DNA of 64,000 nt from Streptomyces bikiniensis (GCA_000716465.1 JNWL01000031.1:12694-76693), one strand, 5' to 3'; counted from the first letter of the stretch, positions 20,412 to 29,161 are shown. The notes: generated by a model not told the origin, from the letters alone. Numbers and translations: made by a program.

Positions 20412-21884
20412 ATGAATATCCTGAACCTTTCGGCAGTGCCCTCTCAGCGGCGCGCACCGGAAGGGGGTGGCACGGCACCCGGAAGGAATGTGCCGAAACC
20501 GGCGGAGCGGTATTCGAGGAAGCCCGCCCTCCTCCTTTCCGGGATTTTCTTCCTGGTTTATCTGGCCCTATCCGCACGGCGTCACGCGATACACCTCACG
20601 ACCGGATACGACCTGGGGATCTTCACTCAGATAGCGAAGTCCTACTCGGAGTTCACTGCTCCGTACGCACCCCTCAAGGGGACCGGATACAACGCGCTCG
20701 GGGACCATTTCCACCCGATCCTCGCCGTTCTCGGACCCCTGTACAAGGTCTTTCCTTCGAGCTATACGCTCCTGGTCTGCCAGGCGGCCCTGGTCGCGGT
20801 CTCCGTCGTTCCGATCACGCTGTGGGCCCTCGAAACCAGGGGCCCGAAATTCGCCTATTGGATCGGAATCTCCTACGGGGCCTCGTGGGGCATCGCGGAA
20901 CTCGTCCAGTTCGACTTCCACGAAGTGGCCTTCGCGGTGCCGCTGCTCGCGTTCTCCGTGTGCGCCGCGGGACGCGAGAGGTGGCGCGCGGCCGTCCTCT
21001 GGGCGGTCCCCCTGGTCCTGGTCAAGGAGGACCTCGGACTCACGGTGGCGGCGATCGGCGCGTACGTGGCGTGGAAGGGGCCCCGGCGCACGGGGACCGC
21101 GCTGGCCCTCTTCGGCGCGGTGGCGACGCTCCTCGCGATGTTCGTCGTCCTGCCGTCCGTCAACCCGCTCGGCGAGTTCGCCTACTGGCCGCCCGCGGAA
21201 CCCGAGGAGAAGAGCCTTCTCGTGAAGGCCGCGGCCACGTTCTGGCCACCGGTCAAATGGCTCACGGTCCTCATGCTCCTCGCCCCCACCGGATTCCTGG
21301 CGGTCCGCTCCCCGCTGCTGATCGTCATGCTCCCCACCCTCGGCTGGCGCTTCACCTCCGATTTCCCCAACTACTGGGGAATGGACTTCCACTACAGCGC
21401 GGTCCTGATGCCGGTCGCCTTCGCCGCCGCCGTCCACGCGGTCGCCTCGGGGCGGATGATCACCCGTAGGCTCCTGCACGCCGGAGCGATCGGGGCGGTG
21501 GCCACGTGCGTCACCTTCTTCTCCGCCCCGTTCCACGAACTCGTACTGCCGAGGACGTGGGTCGCGTCCGAGCACGTCCGCGTGACCGAGGAAATCCTCG
21601 GGAAGATCCCCGACGGCGCCACGGTGGCCGCGTCCAATCGCCTGGCCGCCCAGCTCGCGTACCGGACCACCGTCAGCGAAGTGTGTCTCTTCCCCCGTTC
21701 CTTCGCGCCGAAGGAACCGCCCCGGTGGATGGTCTACGACAACGCCGATCCGTCCGACCTGGAATGCGCCACCGGAAAGTCCCTGGAATCGTCCGCCCCG
21801 CACGTCCCCGGCTACCGGATCGTCGAGCGCCGGAACGGGATCACCCTCCTGGAGCGGGCCGGAGGCCCCGCGGGACGGCCCTGA
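20412..21884 (+). CDS. DUF2079 membrane protein
   Basis: A polytopic protein of 490 residues. After a hydrophilic tail of about 35 residues it shows about 10 hydrophobic segments. The DUF2079 signature region is clear: RHAIHLTTGYDLGIFTQIAKSYS, then LGDHFHPILAVLGPLYKVFPSSYTLL and the later VQFDFHEVAFAVPLLAFSV and LVKEDLGLTV. Its first extracellular loop with conserved Asp/His resembles GT-C glycosyltransferases, so a lipid-linked sugar transferase role is possible but unproven. The 5' third uses more A/T-ending codons than its neighbours (for example ttt, tat, gat, cta), hinting at horizontal origin. ATG 20412 lacks a strong RBS; GTG 20490 is an alternative. Confidence 0.82.
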   Translation: MNILNLSAVPSQRRAPEGGGTAPGRNVPKPAERYSRKPALLLSGIFFLVYLALSARRHAIHLTTGYDLGIFTQIAKSYSEFTAPYAPLKGTGYNALGDHFHPILAVLGPLYKVFPSSYTLLVCQAALVAVSVVPITLWALETRGPKFAYWIGISYGASWGIAELVQFDFHEVAFAVPLLAFSVCAAGRERWRAAVLWAVPLVLVKEDLGLTVAAIGAYVAWKGPRRTGTALALFGAVATLLAMFVVLPSVNPLGEFAYWPPAEPEEKSLLVKAAATFWPPVKWLTVLMLLAPTGFLAVRSPLLIVMLPTLGWRFTSDFPNYWGMDFHYSAVLMPVAFAAAVHAVASGRMITRRLLHAGAIGAVATCVTFFSAPFHELVLPRTWVASEHVRVTEEILGKIPDGATVAASNRLAAQLAYRTTVSEVCLFPRSFAPKEPPRWMVYDNADPSDLECATGKSLESSAPHVPGYRIVERRNGITLLERAGGPAGRP

Positions 21885-22067
21885 GGACCGGGGCACCGGG
21901 CCGGCCGCCCGACCGGTTCCGGCGGGAGGTGCGTACACCCCGCGCCTCCGGAGAGGAAGAGCGGGAAGATGAGGGAAAGATCCTCCCCGAGCACTAGGGA
22001 GTTTCTTTTGCCTACGCATTACCCTTGACGCAGGGCCGCGCCGTGCGGTCCGCCATGGAGGAGTGAG

Positions 22068-22970
22068 ATGAGGAGCAGCAACCCGGTCTTCTCGCGACGG
22101 GGGTTCAGCCGCGACAACGGCTACGCGGGCTTCAACGCGCAGCAGCCGCAGGCCGGGGGCCCCGCCGTCGGAACCAACCCGTACGCCACCGGCAACCCGT
22201 ACGCCGGTGACGCGACGAACCCGTACGCGACCAACCCGTACGCCCCGCAGGACACGCAGCTCGGCGCCCCGCAGCAGGCCCGCGGCAACGTGATGACGAT
22301 CGACGACGTCGTGAGCCGCACGGCCATGACGCTCGGCACAGTCGTGCTCACCGCCGTCCTGTCCTGGCTGCTGCTGCCGGTCGACCCGGCCAACCTGGGC
22401 AAGTCCTACGGCATCGCCATCGGCGCCGCCCTGGTCGCCCTGGTCCTGTCGCTCGTGCAGTCCTTCAAGCGCAAGCCGTCGCCCGCGCTGATCCTGTCCT
22501 ACGCCGCCTTCGAGGGCGTCTTCCTCGGAGTGATCTCGGCCGCCGTCTCGACGTACATCGCCGACGGCGTCGTCATCCAGGCGGTCCTGGGCACCATGGC
22601 GGTCTTCGCCGGCGTGCTCATCGCCTACAAGATGGGCTGGATCCGGGTCAACCGGCGCTTCTACGGCTTCGTGATGGCCGCCGCGATGGGCTTCATGCTC
22701 CTCATGGTGACCAACCTGCTGTTCGCCGTCTTCGCCGGCGGTGACGGCCTCGGCTTCCGCAGCGGCGGCCTCGGCATCCTGTTCGGCGTCATCGGCATCA
22801 TCCTGGGCGCCTGCTTCCTCGCCCTCGACTTCAAGCAGGTCGAGGACGGCGTGACCTACGGCGCGCCGCGCGAGGAGGCCTGGCTGGCCGCCTTCGGCCT
22901 CACCATGACCCTGGTGTGGATCTACCTGGAGATGCTGCGTCTGCTGTCGATCCTCCAGGGCGACGACTGA
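22068..22970 (+). CDS. Bax inhibitor-1/YccA-family membrane protein
   Basis: A 300-residue protein. The first about 75 residues are soluble and contain repeated Asn-Pro-Tyr-Ala motifs. Seven membrane helices follow (from about residue 90), with the family's FKRKPSPALILSYAAFEGVFLGVISA and the C-terminal LDFKQVEDGVTYGAPREEAWLAAFGLTMTLVWIYLEMLRLL. BI-1 relatives such as YetJ act as pH-sensitive calcium leak channels; the bacterial role is mostly unknown. The Asp pair that forms the pH sensor in YetJ has a likely counterpart in the last two helices. ATG 22068 follows GGAGGAG by 6 bases. It is monocistronic, ending at a strong hairpin. Confidence 0.9.
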   Translation: MRSSNPVFSRRGFSRDNGYAGFNAQQPQAGGPAVGTNPYATGNPYAGDATNPYATNPYAPQDTQLGAPQQARGNVMTIDDVVSRTAMTLGTVVLTAVLSWLLLPVDPANLGKSYGIAIGAALVALVLSLVQSFKRKPSPALILSYAAFEGVFLGVISAAVSTYIADGVVIQAVLGTMAVFAGVLIAYKMGWIRVNRRFYGFVMAAAMGFMLLMVTNLLFAVFAGGDGLGFRSGGLGILFGVIGIILGACFLALDFKQVEDGVTYGAPREEAWLAAFGLTMTLVWIYLEMLRLLSILQGDD

Positions 22971-22992
22971 CGCACGACCCCCTGACTCGGGG

Positions 22993-23031
22993 GGAAGGGC
23001 CCGTCCGGCACCGCGCCGGGCGGGCCCTTCC
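22993..23031 (+). terminator. Hairpin after the BI-1 gene
   Basis: GGAAGGGCCCG-T-CCGGC (22993-23009) pairs with GCCGG-G-CGGGCCCTTCC (23015-23031), with one G-U pair and a 5-nt loop. It begins 23 bp after the stop codon. Confidence 0.88.
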
Positions 23032-23083
23032 GCGTTCCCCGGCCCGTTGGCGGGCGGCCCGGGGCGGCGCGTAGGGTCGCGGG

Positions 23084-23413
23084 GTGCTTGATACGAGTGA
23101 CCTGACCGCCGCCGTGGAGCGGTTCGCCGACCGGCTGCGGGCCGCCCCGCAGAGCCGCCTCCAGCGGGGCGCGGCGGCCGAGGGACTGGCCCTCGCCCGG
23201 GAGCTCGCGGTGCGCGCGCAGCGCGTCGAGGAGCCCGGCCGTGAGCCGAGGACCATGCCGGACGCCGGGATCTTCACGGTGGCCGACCAGCTGGTGGTGG
23301 CCGGGAGCGACCTGGCCGAGGCACTGCGAACGGCCCCGGCCGGCTCCCGCGAGGGGGAGCTGGACGAGGCCGTGGGGCTCGTACGGGAGGCGGCGGAGCG
23401 CTCGGGGCTGTAG
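23084..23413 (+). CDS. Conserved small hypothetical protein
   Basis: A 109-residue acidic, all-helical-looking cytoplasmic protein starting at GTG 23084 (MLDTSDLTAAVERFADRLRAAPQSRLQRGAAAEGLALARELAVRAQRVE). I do not recognise a family; I recall similar small proteins beside BI-1-like genes in Streptomyces. No strong RBS is visible. Its stop codon TAG (23411-23413) lies in the first bases of the 165-bp inverted-repeat element, so the element may have supplied the present stop and trimmed or replaced the original C terminus. Confidence 0.65.
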   Translation: MLDTSDLTAAVERFADRLRAAPQSRLQRGAAAEGLALARELAVRAQRVEEPGREPRTMPDAGIFTVADQLVVAGSDLAEALRTAPAGSREGELDEAVGLVREAAERSGL

Positions 23414-23576
23414 GGCCTGTCCGGCGGATCACGGCCGGGGCCGCGGCGTCCGGCACGGCACCTCGCCGCGTTGCCGAAACGCCCCGACAGCTCCGCTGTC
23501 GAACCGCTCCGGCGTCTTGCGAGCCACCGCACCGGACGCCGCGGCCCACCCGACCCCGATCCGCCGGACAGGCCCT
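23412..23576. repeat. 165-bp nested inverted-repeat element (MITE-like)
   Basis: The outer arms are 19-bp perfect inverted repeats (23412-23430 and 23558-23576; AGGGCCTGTCCGGCGGATC and its complement). A second perfect pair of 16 bp lies inside (23438-23453 and 23532-23547), equally spaced from both ends. A small GACAGC-TCC-GCTGTC hairpin is near the centre. No protein is encoded. Terminal inverted repeats plus internal symmetry fit a non-autonomous transposable element or a large palindromic repeat. The sequence begins at the stop codon of the small upstream gene and ends 17 bp before the stop of the convergent gene. Confidence 0.85.
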
Positions 23577-23593
23577 GGGGCCCGTCCCCGGGC

Positions 23594-24421
23594 CTACAGG
23601 GAGGCGATCACGCGGTCCGCGAGGATGTAGACGTTCTCCTCGTCCGTGTCGCCGTACGAGAAGGTCAGGGCGAAGGCGCCGGAGACGCCCGAGCCGCCGA
23701 GCAGGACCGGGGTGCGGCCCGCGCGCAGGGCCTCCGCGAGGCGCTCCGCGGTCTCGCGGTGCCCCGGGGTCATACAGAGCGTGGTGCCGTCCGCGAAGAC
23801 GTACACGTCCAGGGTGCCCAGCGGGCCCGGACGGACGTCGGTCAGGGCCGTGCGCGTGTCGGCCAGCTCCTCCAGGCGCGCCACCGTCCGCTCGTGGTCG
23901 GTGACGACCGGGGTCTGCACCGGCACGAAGTCCGGGTGCGAGGGGTGCCGGCGCCGGGCCGCGGCCAGCTCCGGGGAGTCCTCGGGGAACTCCTCCAGCG
24001 GCTCCGCCGCGCCGTCGAGCGCCGCCGCCTCGGCCTCCATGGCCTCCAGGGCCATCGCCTCCAGGCCCACGAAGTCGCTCTGGCGCGGCACGAAGAAGGC
24101 GTTGTCCTCGGCGGGGCCGCCGAGACCGCCCAGCAGGGACGGGGCGTCGGCGGCGTCCCGGGCCTCCTGCGCGGCCCAGAAGGCCCGTGCCTCGGCCAGC
24201 TCGCGCTCGCGCTCCTCGGCCAGGGCCTCCGCGACCGCGGCCCGTATCTCGGCGGCGGGCGTGGCGCGGGCCGCGGGGACCGTGGCGCCGTGCCCGGCGG
24301 CGAGCTCGCGCCGCAGGGCGCTGACCTGCTTGCGGAGACCGTGGACGGCGTGCAGGGCGGCAGCGCCCACGGCCGTGGCGGCGGCCGTGGTCAGCAGCAG
24401 GGCAAGAGGCATGGCGCTCAC
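23594..24421 (-). CDS. Membrane-anchored conserved hypothetical protein
   Basis: A 275-residue protein with one N-terminal membrane segment (LALLLTTAAATAVGAAALHAV). It is followed by a coiled-coil-like acidic/Ala-rich stretch (residues about 30-85, AAVAEALAEERERELAEARAFWAAQE), a variable acidic region, and a C-terminal globular part with VYVFADGTTLCMTPGHRETAERLAEALRAGRTPVLLGGSGVSGAFALTF. I do not recognise a domain. The frame starts at GTG 24421 or ATG 24412. It precedes nothing on its strand. The 293-bp gap 24422-24714 shows no supported gene. Confidence 0.7.
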   Translation of the reverse strand: MSAMPLALLLTTAAATAVGAAALHAVHGLRKQVSALRRELAAGHGATVPAARATPAAEIRAAVAEALAEERERELAEARAFWAAQEARDAADAPSLLGGLGGPAEDNAFFVPRQSDFVGLEAMALEAMEAEAAALDGAAEPLEEFPEDSPELAAARRRHPSHPDFVPVQTPVVTDHERTVARLEELADTRTALTDVRPGPLGTLDVYVFADGTTLCMTPGHRETAERLAEALRAGRTPVLLGGSGVSGAFALTFSYGDTDEENVYILADRVIASL

Positions 24422-24714
24422 TGACGTACTCCCGATTCCGAGTCGATCCCCCGACTTCCTACCTCAGCTTGTCGTGAGGCGGGGGCCGCTGTCAGTGCAT
24501 TACGTCACGAATTGGACAGGTATTTCTGCCCGGCGTTTGGTCCCGAAACCGCGCTGACCTGGGAAAACGAACTCCCCCGGGACGTAGGTCACATCCTGGG
24601 GGAGATTCGGTCACGGCTGGGACGCGACGTGGTTAGCCGTCGCTCGCGAGGAGATCGGGGCTCGGCTCGGGCGCTCGCTCTTCCGGGCGCGCCGGACTTC
24701 GCCTCCGCTGCGGC

Positions 24715-25935
24715 TCAGCTCAGCCGCTCGATCACCATCGCCATGCCCTGGCCGCCGCCGACGCACATGGTCTCCAGGCCGAACTGCTTGTCGTGGAACT
24801 GGAGGCTGTTGATCAGGGTGCCGGTGATGCGGGCGCCGGTCATGCCGAAGGGGTGGCCGACGGCGATGGCGCCGCCGTTGACGTTCACCTTGTCCAGGTC
24901 CAGGCCCAGCTCCTGGTAGGAGGGGATGACCTGGGCGGCGAAGGCCTCGTTGATCTCGGCCAGGTCGATGTCGTCGATGGTGAGGCCGGCGCGCTTGAGG
25001 GCCTGCTTCGACGCCTCGACCGGGCCGAGGCCCATGATCTCGGGGGAGAGGCCGGAGACGCCGGTGGAGACGATCCGGGCCAGCGGGGTCAGGCCCAGCT
25101 CGCGGGCCTTGGTGTCGGACATGATCACCAGGGCGGCGGCGCCGTCGTTGAGCGGGCAGCAGTTGCCGGCGGTGACCAGGCCGTCGGGGCGGAAGACCGG
25201 CTTGAGGCCCTGCACGCCCTCCAGGGTGACGCCCGCGCGCGGGCCGTCGTCCGCGGAGACGACCGTGCCGTCCGGCAGCGTCACCGGGGTGATCTCGCGC
25301 TCCCAGAAGCCGTTCTTGATGGCCTGCTCGGCGAGGTTCTGCGACCGCACGCCGAACTCGTCCATCTCCTGGCGGCCGATGCCCTTCCAGCGGGCCAGGT
25401 TCTCGGCGGTCTGGCCCATGGCGATGTACGCGTCGGGGACGAGGCCGTCCTCGCGCGGGTCGTGCCAGGTGGAGCCCTCGGAGGCGGCGACCTCGGCGGT
25501 GCGGGCCTCGGCCTCGGCGAAGAACGGGTTGTGCGTGTCGGGCAGGGAGTCCGAGTTGCCCTTGGCGAAGCGGGAGACCATCTCGACGCCGGCCGAGACG
25601 AAGACGTCGCCCTCGCCCGCCTTGATCGCGTGCAGCGCCATCCGGGAGGTCTGGAGCGAGGAGGAACAGTAGCGGGTGATCGTGCAGCCCGGCAGGTGGT
25701 CCATGCCCATCTGCACGGCCACGATCCGGCCCAGGTTGTTGCCCTGCTCGCCGCCGGGCAGACCGCAGCCCAGCATCAGGTCGTCGATGTCGCGCGGGTC
25801 CAGCTCGGGCACCTTCGCCAGGGCGGCCTGGACGATGGTCGCGGTGAGGTCGTCCGGGCGCAGGTCCTTCAGGGAGCCCTTGAAGGCCCGGCCGATGGGG
25901 GAACGGGCGGTCGAGACGATCACGGCTTCGGGCAT
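24715..25935 (-). CDS. Acetyl-CoA C-acyltransferase (thiolase)
   Basis: A 406-residue thiolase of the FadA/AtoB family, which cleaves or forms 3-ketoacyl-CoA in beta-oxidation or acetoacetyl-CoA metabolism. The acyl-accepting cysteine is in [16 protein letters not shown], the catalytic triad region is INEAFAAQ and [16 protein letters not shown], and the second cysteine is in [16 protein letters not shown]. The usual G-x-S-G-A-R serine is threonine. ATG 25935 has GGAG 6 bases upstream and is preferred to the GTG one codon earlier. A TetR-type palindrome about 100 bp upstream suggests control by a fatty-acid repressor. Confidence 0.92.
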   Translation of the reverse strand: MPEAVIVSTARSPIGRAFKGSLKDLRPDDLTATIVQAALAKVPELDPRDIDDLMLGCGLPGGEQGNNLGRIVAVQMGMDHLPGCTITRYCSSSLQTSRMALHAIKAGEGDVFVSAGVEMVSRFAKGNSDSLPDTHNPFFAEAEARTAEVAASEGSTWHDPREDGLVPDAYIAMGQTAENLARWKGIGRQEMDEFGVRSQNLAEQAIKNGFWEREITPVTLPDGTVVSADDGPRAGVTLEGVQGLKPVFRPDGLVTAGNCCPLNDGAAALVIMSDTKARELGLTPLARIVSTGVSGLSPEIMGLGPVEASKQALKRAGLTIDDIDLAEINEAFAAQVIPSYQELGLDLDKVNVNGGAIAVGHPFGMTGARITGTLINSLQFHDKQFGLETMCVGGGQGMAMVIERLS

Positions 25936-26032
25936 CACGGCTCCATGAGGGTGCGGAGTGGGCGGACTGAAAGGGAAGTTACCCGTACGTACTGCACGGG
26001 GTCACCGGGCCGGGCGTGTGATGCGGACCTCT

Positions 26033-26054
26033 TTTCTAAGCGGGCGCTCAGTAA
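26033..26054 (-). promoter_or_regulatory. Candidate TetR-family operator upstream of the thiolase gene
   Basis: CTAAGCGG-GCGCTCAG (26036-26051) is an imperfect palindrome flanked by TTT and AAA, so the symmetry extends over about 22 bp. Motifs with an AGCG-CGCT core are bound by TetR-type regulators of fatty-acid and acyl-CoA catabolism in actinobacteria. It lies 98 bp upstream of the start codon. Confidence 0.45.
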
Positions 26055-26121
26055 AGGGGCTCTCCTCGGGAACGGCGTCCGCCGGGACTTTGTTCCCGGG
26101 GCCCGGAGGCCGGGCAACCGG

Positions 26122-26153
26122 GCGGCCGGGCTCCTGGGCGGCCGGGCTCCTGG
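26122..26153. repeat. 16-bp perfect tandem duplication in the thiolase/SGNH gap
   Basis: GCGGCCGGGCTCCTGG occurs twice without a gap (26122-26137, 26138-26153). It is followed by a run of degenerate CCGGG-rich units up to about 26183. The surrounding 256-bp gap has no gene. Confidence 0.85.
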
Positions 26154-26191
26154 GCTTCCGGGCCCCGGGACCCCGGGCTCCCGGCGGACGA

Positions 26192-27277
26192 TCAGTTGGC
26201 GGAAGCCTCCGGCGAAGGGGCGGGTTCCCCTGCGGTCTCCGCAGCCCCCGCGGCCTCCGCCACCCCCGCGGCCTCCGCCGCCCCCGCCGCCCCCGCGGTC
26301 TCCGCCGCTTCGGGCGCGACCGGCAGCCGCCGCCTGCGACGGTGCTTGAGCAGGGCCCACGGCGCCCGGGCGCCCGTGACCTCGGTGCCCGCCTCCCGCG
26401 CCGCCTCGGCCGCGGCCTTCGCCACCGGCAGCATGTTCTCCCGGCGCGCCGGCTCCAGCCGGTCGGCTTCCGGCCACGCGCCGAGCACCGCGCAGACCGT
26501 CGGCAGGACGGCCATCGCCGCCGTCGCGTACCCCTCGGCCGACGGGTGGAAGCTGTCCACCCCGAACATCTCGCGCGGGTTCGCCGCGAACTCCGGGCCG
26601 AGCAGGTCGCCGAGCGACACCGTCCGCCCGCCCTGCTCCACCACCACGATCGTCTGCGCCGCCGCCAGCTGCCGCGACGCCCGCCGGGCCAGCCAGCGCA
26701 GCGGCTGGTAGACCGGCTCGATCGTGCCCAGATCCGGGCAGGTGCCGACGACCACCTCCGAGCCCGCCGTCCGCAGCCGCCGCACCGCCGCCGCCAGGAG
26801 CCGTACCGACTCCGTCGCCGGCATCCGGTGCGTCACGTCGTTCGCCCCGATCATGATCACGCACACGTCCGGCGGCCCCAGGGGCTGCGAGAGCAGCAGC
26901 GACACCTGCCGCTCCAGGTCGTCCGAGCGCGCCCCCGACAGGGCCACGTTCCGCAGCAGCACCGGCCGCTCCGCCACCGCCGCGAGCCCCGAGGCGAGCA
27001 GCGCGCCCGGGGTCTGGCCGGTGCGGCGCACCCCCTGGCCCGCCGCCGTGGAATCACCCAGAAGGGCCAGCCGCAGCGGGTCCTCCGTCCCGAACGCCCG
27101 GCCGTACAGCCCGTCCGCCGCGGGCGGCAGCGGGGCCGCCCCGCCCCCCACGGTCCGCTTCGCGATGTGCGCCTCGGCGAGCAGGACCCCCACCGCCGCG
27201 ACCCCGAGGAGTCCGATGCCCCCACCGCCGTACGCCGCACCCGCCGCGATCCGCCGCGCCACCCTCGCCCTCGACAT
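26192..27277 (-). CDS. SGNH/GDSL-family hydrolase with membrane anchor
   Basis: A 361-residue esterase-like protein. An N-terminal membrane helix (GIGLLGVAAVGVLLAEAHI) is followed by the SGNH blocks: LALLGDSTAAGQG with the catalytic serine, SGARSDDL, MIGANDVTH with the oxyanion Asn, and the Asp-His pair in VDSFHPSAEGY. It probably acts outside the membrane on acyl or acetyl esters. The C-terminal 60 residues are a basic patch (LLKHRRRRRLPV) and then an Ala/Glu-rich low-complexity tail. ATG 27277 has GGAGGTGAC upstream. It is divergent from the cystathionine beta-synthase gene, 103 bp apart. Confidence 0.85.
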   Translation of the reverse strand: MSRARVARRIAAGAAYGGGGIGLLGVAAVGVLLAEAHIAKRTVGGGAAPLPPAADGLYGRAFGTEDPLRLALLGDSTAAGQGVRRTGQTPGALLASGLAAVAERPVLLRNVALSGARSDDLERQVSLLLSQPLGPPDVCVIMIGANDVTHRMPATESVRLLAAAVRRLRTAGSEVVVGTCPDLGTIEPVYQPLRWLARRASRQLAAAQTIVVVEQGGRTVSLGDLLGPEFAANPREMFGVDSFHPSAEGYATAAMAVLPTVCAVLGAWPEADRLEPARRENMLPVAKAAAEAAREAGTEVTGARAPWALLKHRRRRRLPVAPEAAETAGAAGAAEAAGVAEAAGAAETAGEPAPSPEASAN

Positions 27278-27380
27278 GGGGCCGTCACCTCCTTCAAGCC
27301 GTTCAGGGTGTAACTGCCCCGTAACCCGCTCCGAGTACGCATACGCTGGCCACACCATTACGGAGACCCCGGAGATTACG

Positions 27381-28769
27381 GTGCAATTCCACGACTCGAT
27401 GATCAGCCTCGTCGGCAACACCCCGCTGGTGAAGCTCAACCACGTCACAGAGGGCATCCAGGCGACCGTCCTGGCCAAGGTCGAGTACTTCAACCCCGGC
27501 GGCTCGGTCAAGGACCGGATCGCCCTGCGGATGATCGAGGCGGCCGAGCGCAGCGGCGAGCTGAAGCCCGGTGGCACCATCGTCGAGCCCACGTCGGGCA
27601 ACACCGGCGTCGGCCTGGCGATCGTGGCCCAGCAGAAGGGCTACAAGTGCATCTTCGTCTGCCCCGACAAGGTGTCGCTCGACAAGATCAACGTGCTGCG
27701 CGCGTACGGCGCCGAGGTCGTCGTCTGCCCCACGGCCGTCGACCCGGAGCACCCGGACTCGTACTACAACGTCTCGGACCGGCTCGTCCGCGAGACGCCG
27801 AACGCGTGGAAGCCCGACCAGTACTCCAACCCGAACAACCCGCGCTCGCACTACGAGACCACCGGTCCCGAGCTGTGGGAGCAGACGGACGGGAAGATCA
27901 CCCACTTCGTCGCGGGCGTCGGCACCGGCGGCACCATCTCCGGCACCGGCAACTACCTCAAGGAGGCCAGCGGCGGCGCCGTCAAGGTCATCGGCGCCGA
28001 CCCGGAGGGCTCCGTCTACTCGGGCGGCTCGGGCCGTCCGTACCTGGTCGAGGGCGTCGGCGAGGACTTCTGGCCCAGCGCGTACGACCGGAAGGTCGCC
28101 GACGGGATCGTGGCCGTGTCCGACAAGGACTCCTTCCAGATGACCCGCCGCCTCGCCAAGGAGGAGGGCCTCCTCGTCGGCGGCTCCTGCGGCATGGCCG
28201 TGGTCGCGGCCCTGGAGGTCGCCCGCGAGCTCGGCCCCGACGACGTCGTGGTCGTGCTGCTGCCGGACTCCGGCCGCGGCTACATGTCCAAGATCTTCAG
28301 CGACGAGTGGATGGCCGACTACGGCTTCCTGGAGGACACCTCCTCCGCCACCGTCGCGGACGTCCTGCGCCACAAGGAGGGCGGCCTGCCCTCCCTCGTC
28401 CACATGCACCCGGACGAGACCGTCGGCCAGGCCATCGAGGTGCTGCGCGAGTACGGCGTCTCCCAGATGCCCATCGTGAAGCCGGGCGCCGGCCACCCCG
28501 ACGTCATGGCCGCCGAGGTCGTCGGCTCGGTCGTCGAGCGCGAGCTGCTGGACGCGCTCTTCACCAAGAAGGCGTCCCTGGAGGACCCGCTGGAGCGCCA
28601 CATGAGCGCGCCGCTGCCGCAGGTCGGCTCCGGCGAGCCCGTGGCCGACCTGATGGCCGTCCTGGGCGAGTCCGCCGACGCGGCGATCGTCCTGGTCGAG
28701 GGCAAGCCGACCGGCGTCGTCAGCCGCCAGGACCTGCTGGCCTTCCTGGCGGGCGGCACCGCGAAGTAG
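27381..28769 (+). CDS. cbs: Cystathionine beta-synthase with C-terminal CBS domain pair
   Basis: A PLP enzyme of 462 residues joining homocysteine and serine to cystathionine in reverse transsulfuration. It has fold-type II features: NPGGSVKDR with the PLP lysine about 44, PTSGNTGVGLAIV (71-83), the phosphate loop GVGTGGTISGTGNYL and VGGSCGMAV. Residues about 330-460 form two CBS motifs (LVHMHPDETVGQAIEVLREYGVSQMPIV and MSAPLPQVGSGEPVADLMAVL...TGVVSRQDLLAFL), which bind adenosyl ligands. GTG 27381 is preferred, with GGAG 6 bases upstream; the long in-frame extension is antisense to the SGNH gene. No heme-binding N terminus is present, unlike animal CBS. Confidence 0.93.
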   Translation: MQFHDSMISLVGNTPLVKLNHVTEGIQATVLAKVEYFNPGGSVKDRIALRMIEAAERSGELKPGGTIVEPTSGNTGVGLAIVAQQKGYKCIFVCPDKVSLDKINVLRAYGAEVVVCPTAVDPEHPDSYYNVSDRLVRETPNAWKPDQYSNPNNPRSHYETTGPELWEQTDGKITHFVAGVGTGGTISGTGNYLKEASGGAVKVIGADPEGSVYSGGSGRPYLVEGVGEDFWPSAYDRKVADGIVAVSDKDSFQMTRRLAKEEGLLVGGSCGMAVVAALEVARELGPDDVVVVLLPDSGRGYMSKIFSDEWMADYGFLEDTSSATVADVLRHKEGGLPSLVHMHPDETVGQAIEVLREYGVSQMPIVKPGAGHPDVMAAEVVGSVVERELLDALFTKKASLEDPLERHMSAPLPQVGSGEPVADLMAVLGESADAAIVLVEGKPTGVVSRQDLLAFLAGGTAK

Positions 28770-29054
28770 GCCCGGACGCGGGCGGGCGGCGGCGCCGGGC
28801 GGGTCCGGGCGCGGGCCGCGCGGAGGTGTTCGCGCAACTGGTACGAGCACGTCACGTCCGTGCAGCACCCGCTTAACACGGGTCCGGCAGATTGTTCCTC
28901 GTCGGCGTCACGGACTTCCGGAGCGGCTCCCGGGCCTCCAGAGACGCCGCGGACGCGGACCGGCCCTGACCCGGGTCCGTGTCCCTCGCGGGGACCGCCG
29001 TCGTCCCGCCCCCCGGCAACGGGGGTGCGGCGGTCCCCGCGCCAAGCTCCGCGG

Positions 29055-29084
29055 AAGGGCCCCTCCCGGTGGTGAGGGGCCCTT
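29055..29084 (+). terminator. Hairpin in the 431-bp gap after cbs
   Basis: AAGGGCCCCTC (29055-29065) pairs with GAGGGGCCCTT (29074-29084) and is followed by TCCC. It is 285 bp from the cbs stop, so another transcript may end here. The gap 28770-29200 also has GCACG-TCACGTC-CGTGC (28845-28861) as a dyad, but no supported gene. Confidence 0.7.
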
Positions 29085-29145
29085 TCCCGTGTCCCTTCCG
29101 TGCCCCCTTCCCGTGCCCCCTTCCGCCCCCGCCCGTGCCGGATCG

Positions 29146-29161
29146 TGCATATCCTTATGCA
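29146..29161 (+). promoter_or_regulatory. Palindrome TGCATA-TCCT-TATGCA before the RpiR gene
   Basis: A perfect 6+4+6 inverted repeat 39 bp before the start codon of the RpiR-type regulator. It is a strong AT-rich contrast in a GC-rich gap. The position suits autoregulation by the adjacent HTH protein. Confidence 0.5.

Noticed and set aside
20412..21884. Assignment of the DUF2079 protein as a specific glycosyltransferase
   Set aside because: Only the general topology and loop motif are seen; no donor or acceptor can be inferred.
26724..27380. 219-residue N-terminal extension of cystathionine beta-synthase
   Set aside because: It is antisense to the SGNH hydrolase and its composition is Arg/Ser/Ala-rich. 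GTG 27381 has an RBS and gives the normal family length.
27278..27380. A riboswitch between the SGNH hydrolase and cbs
   Set aside because: The 103-bp divergent gap is too short for both promoters and a known aptamer, and I see no SAM- or SAH-type conserved core.
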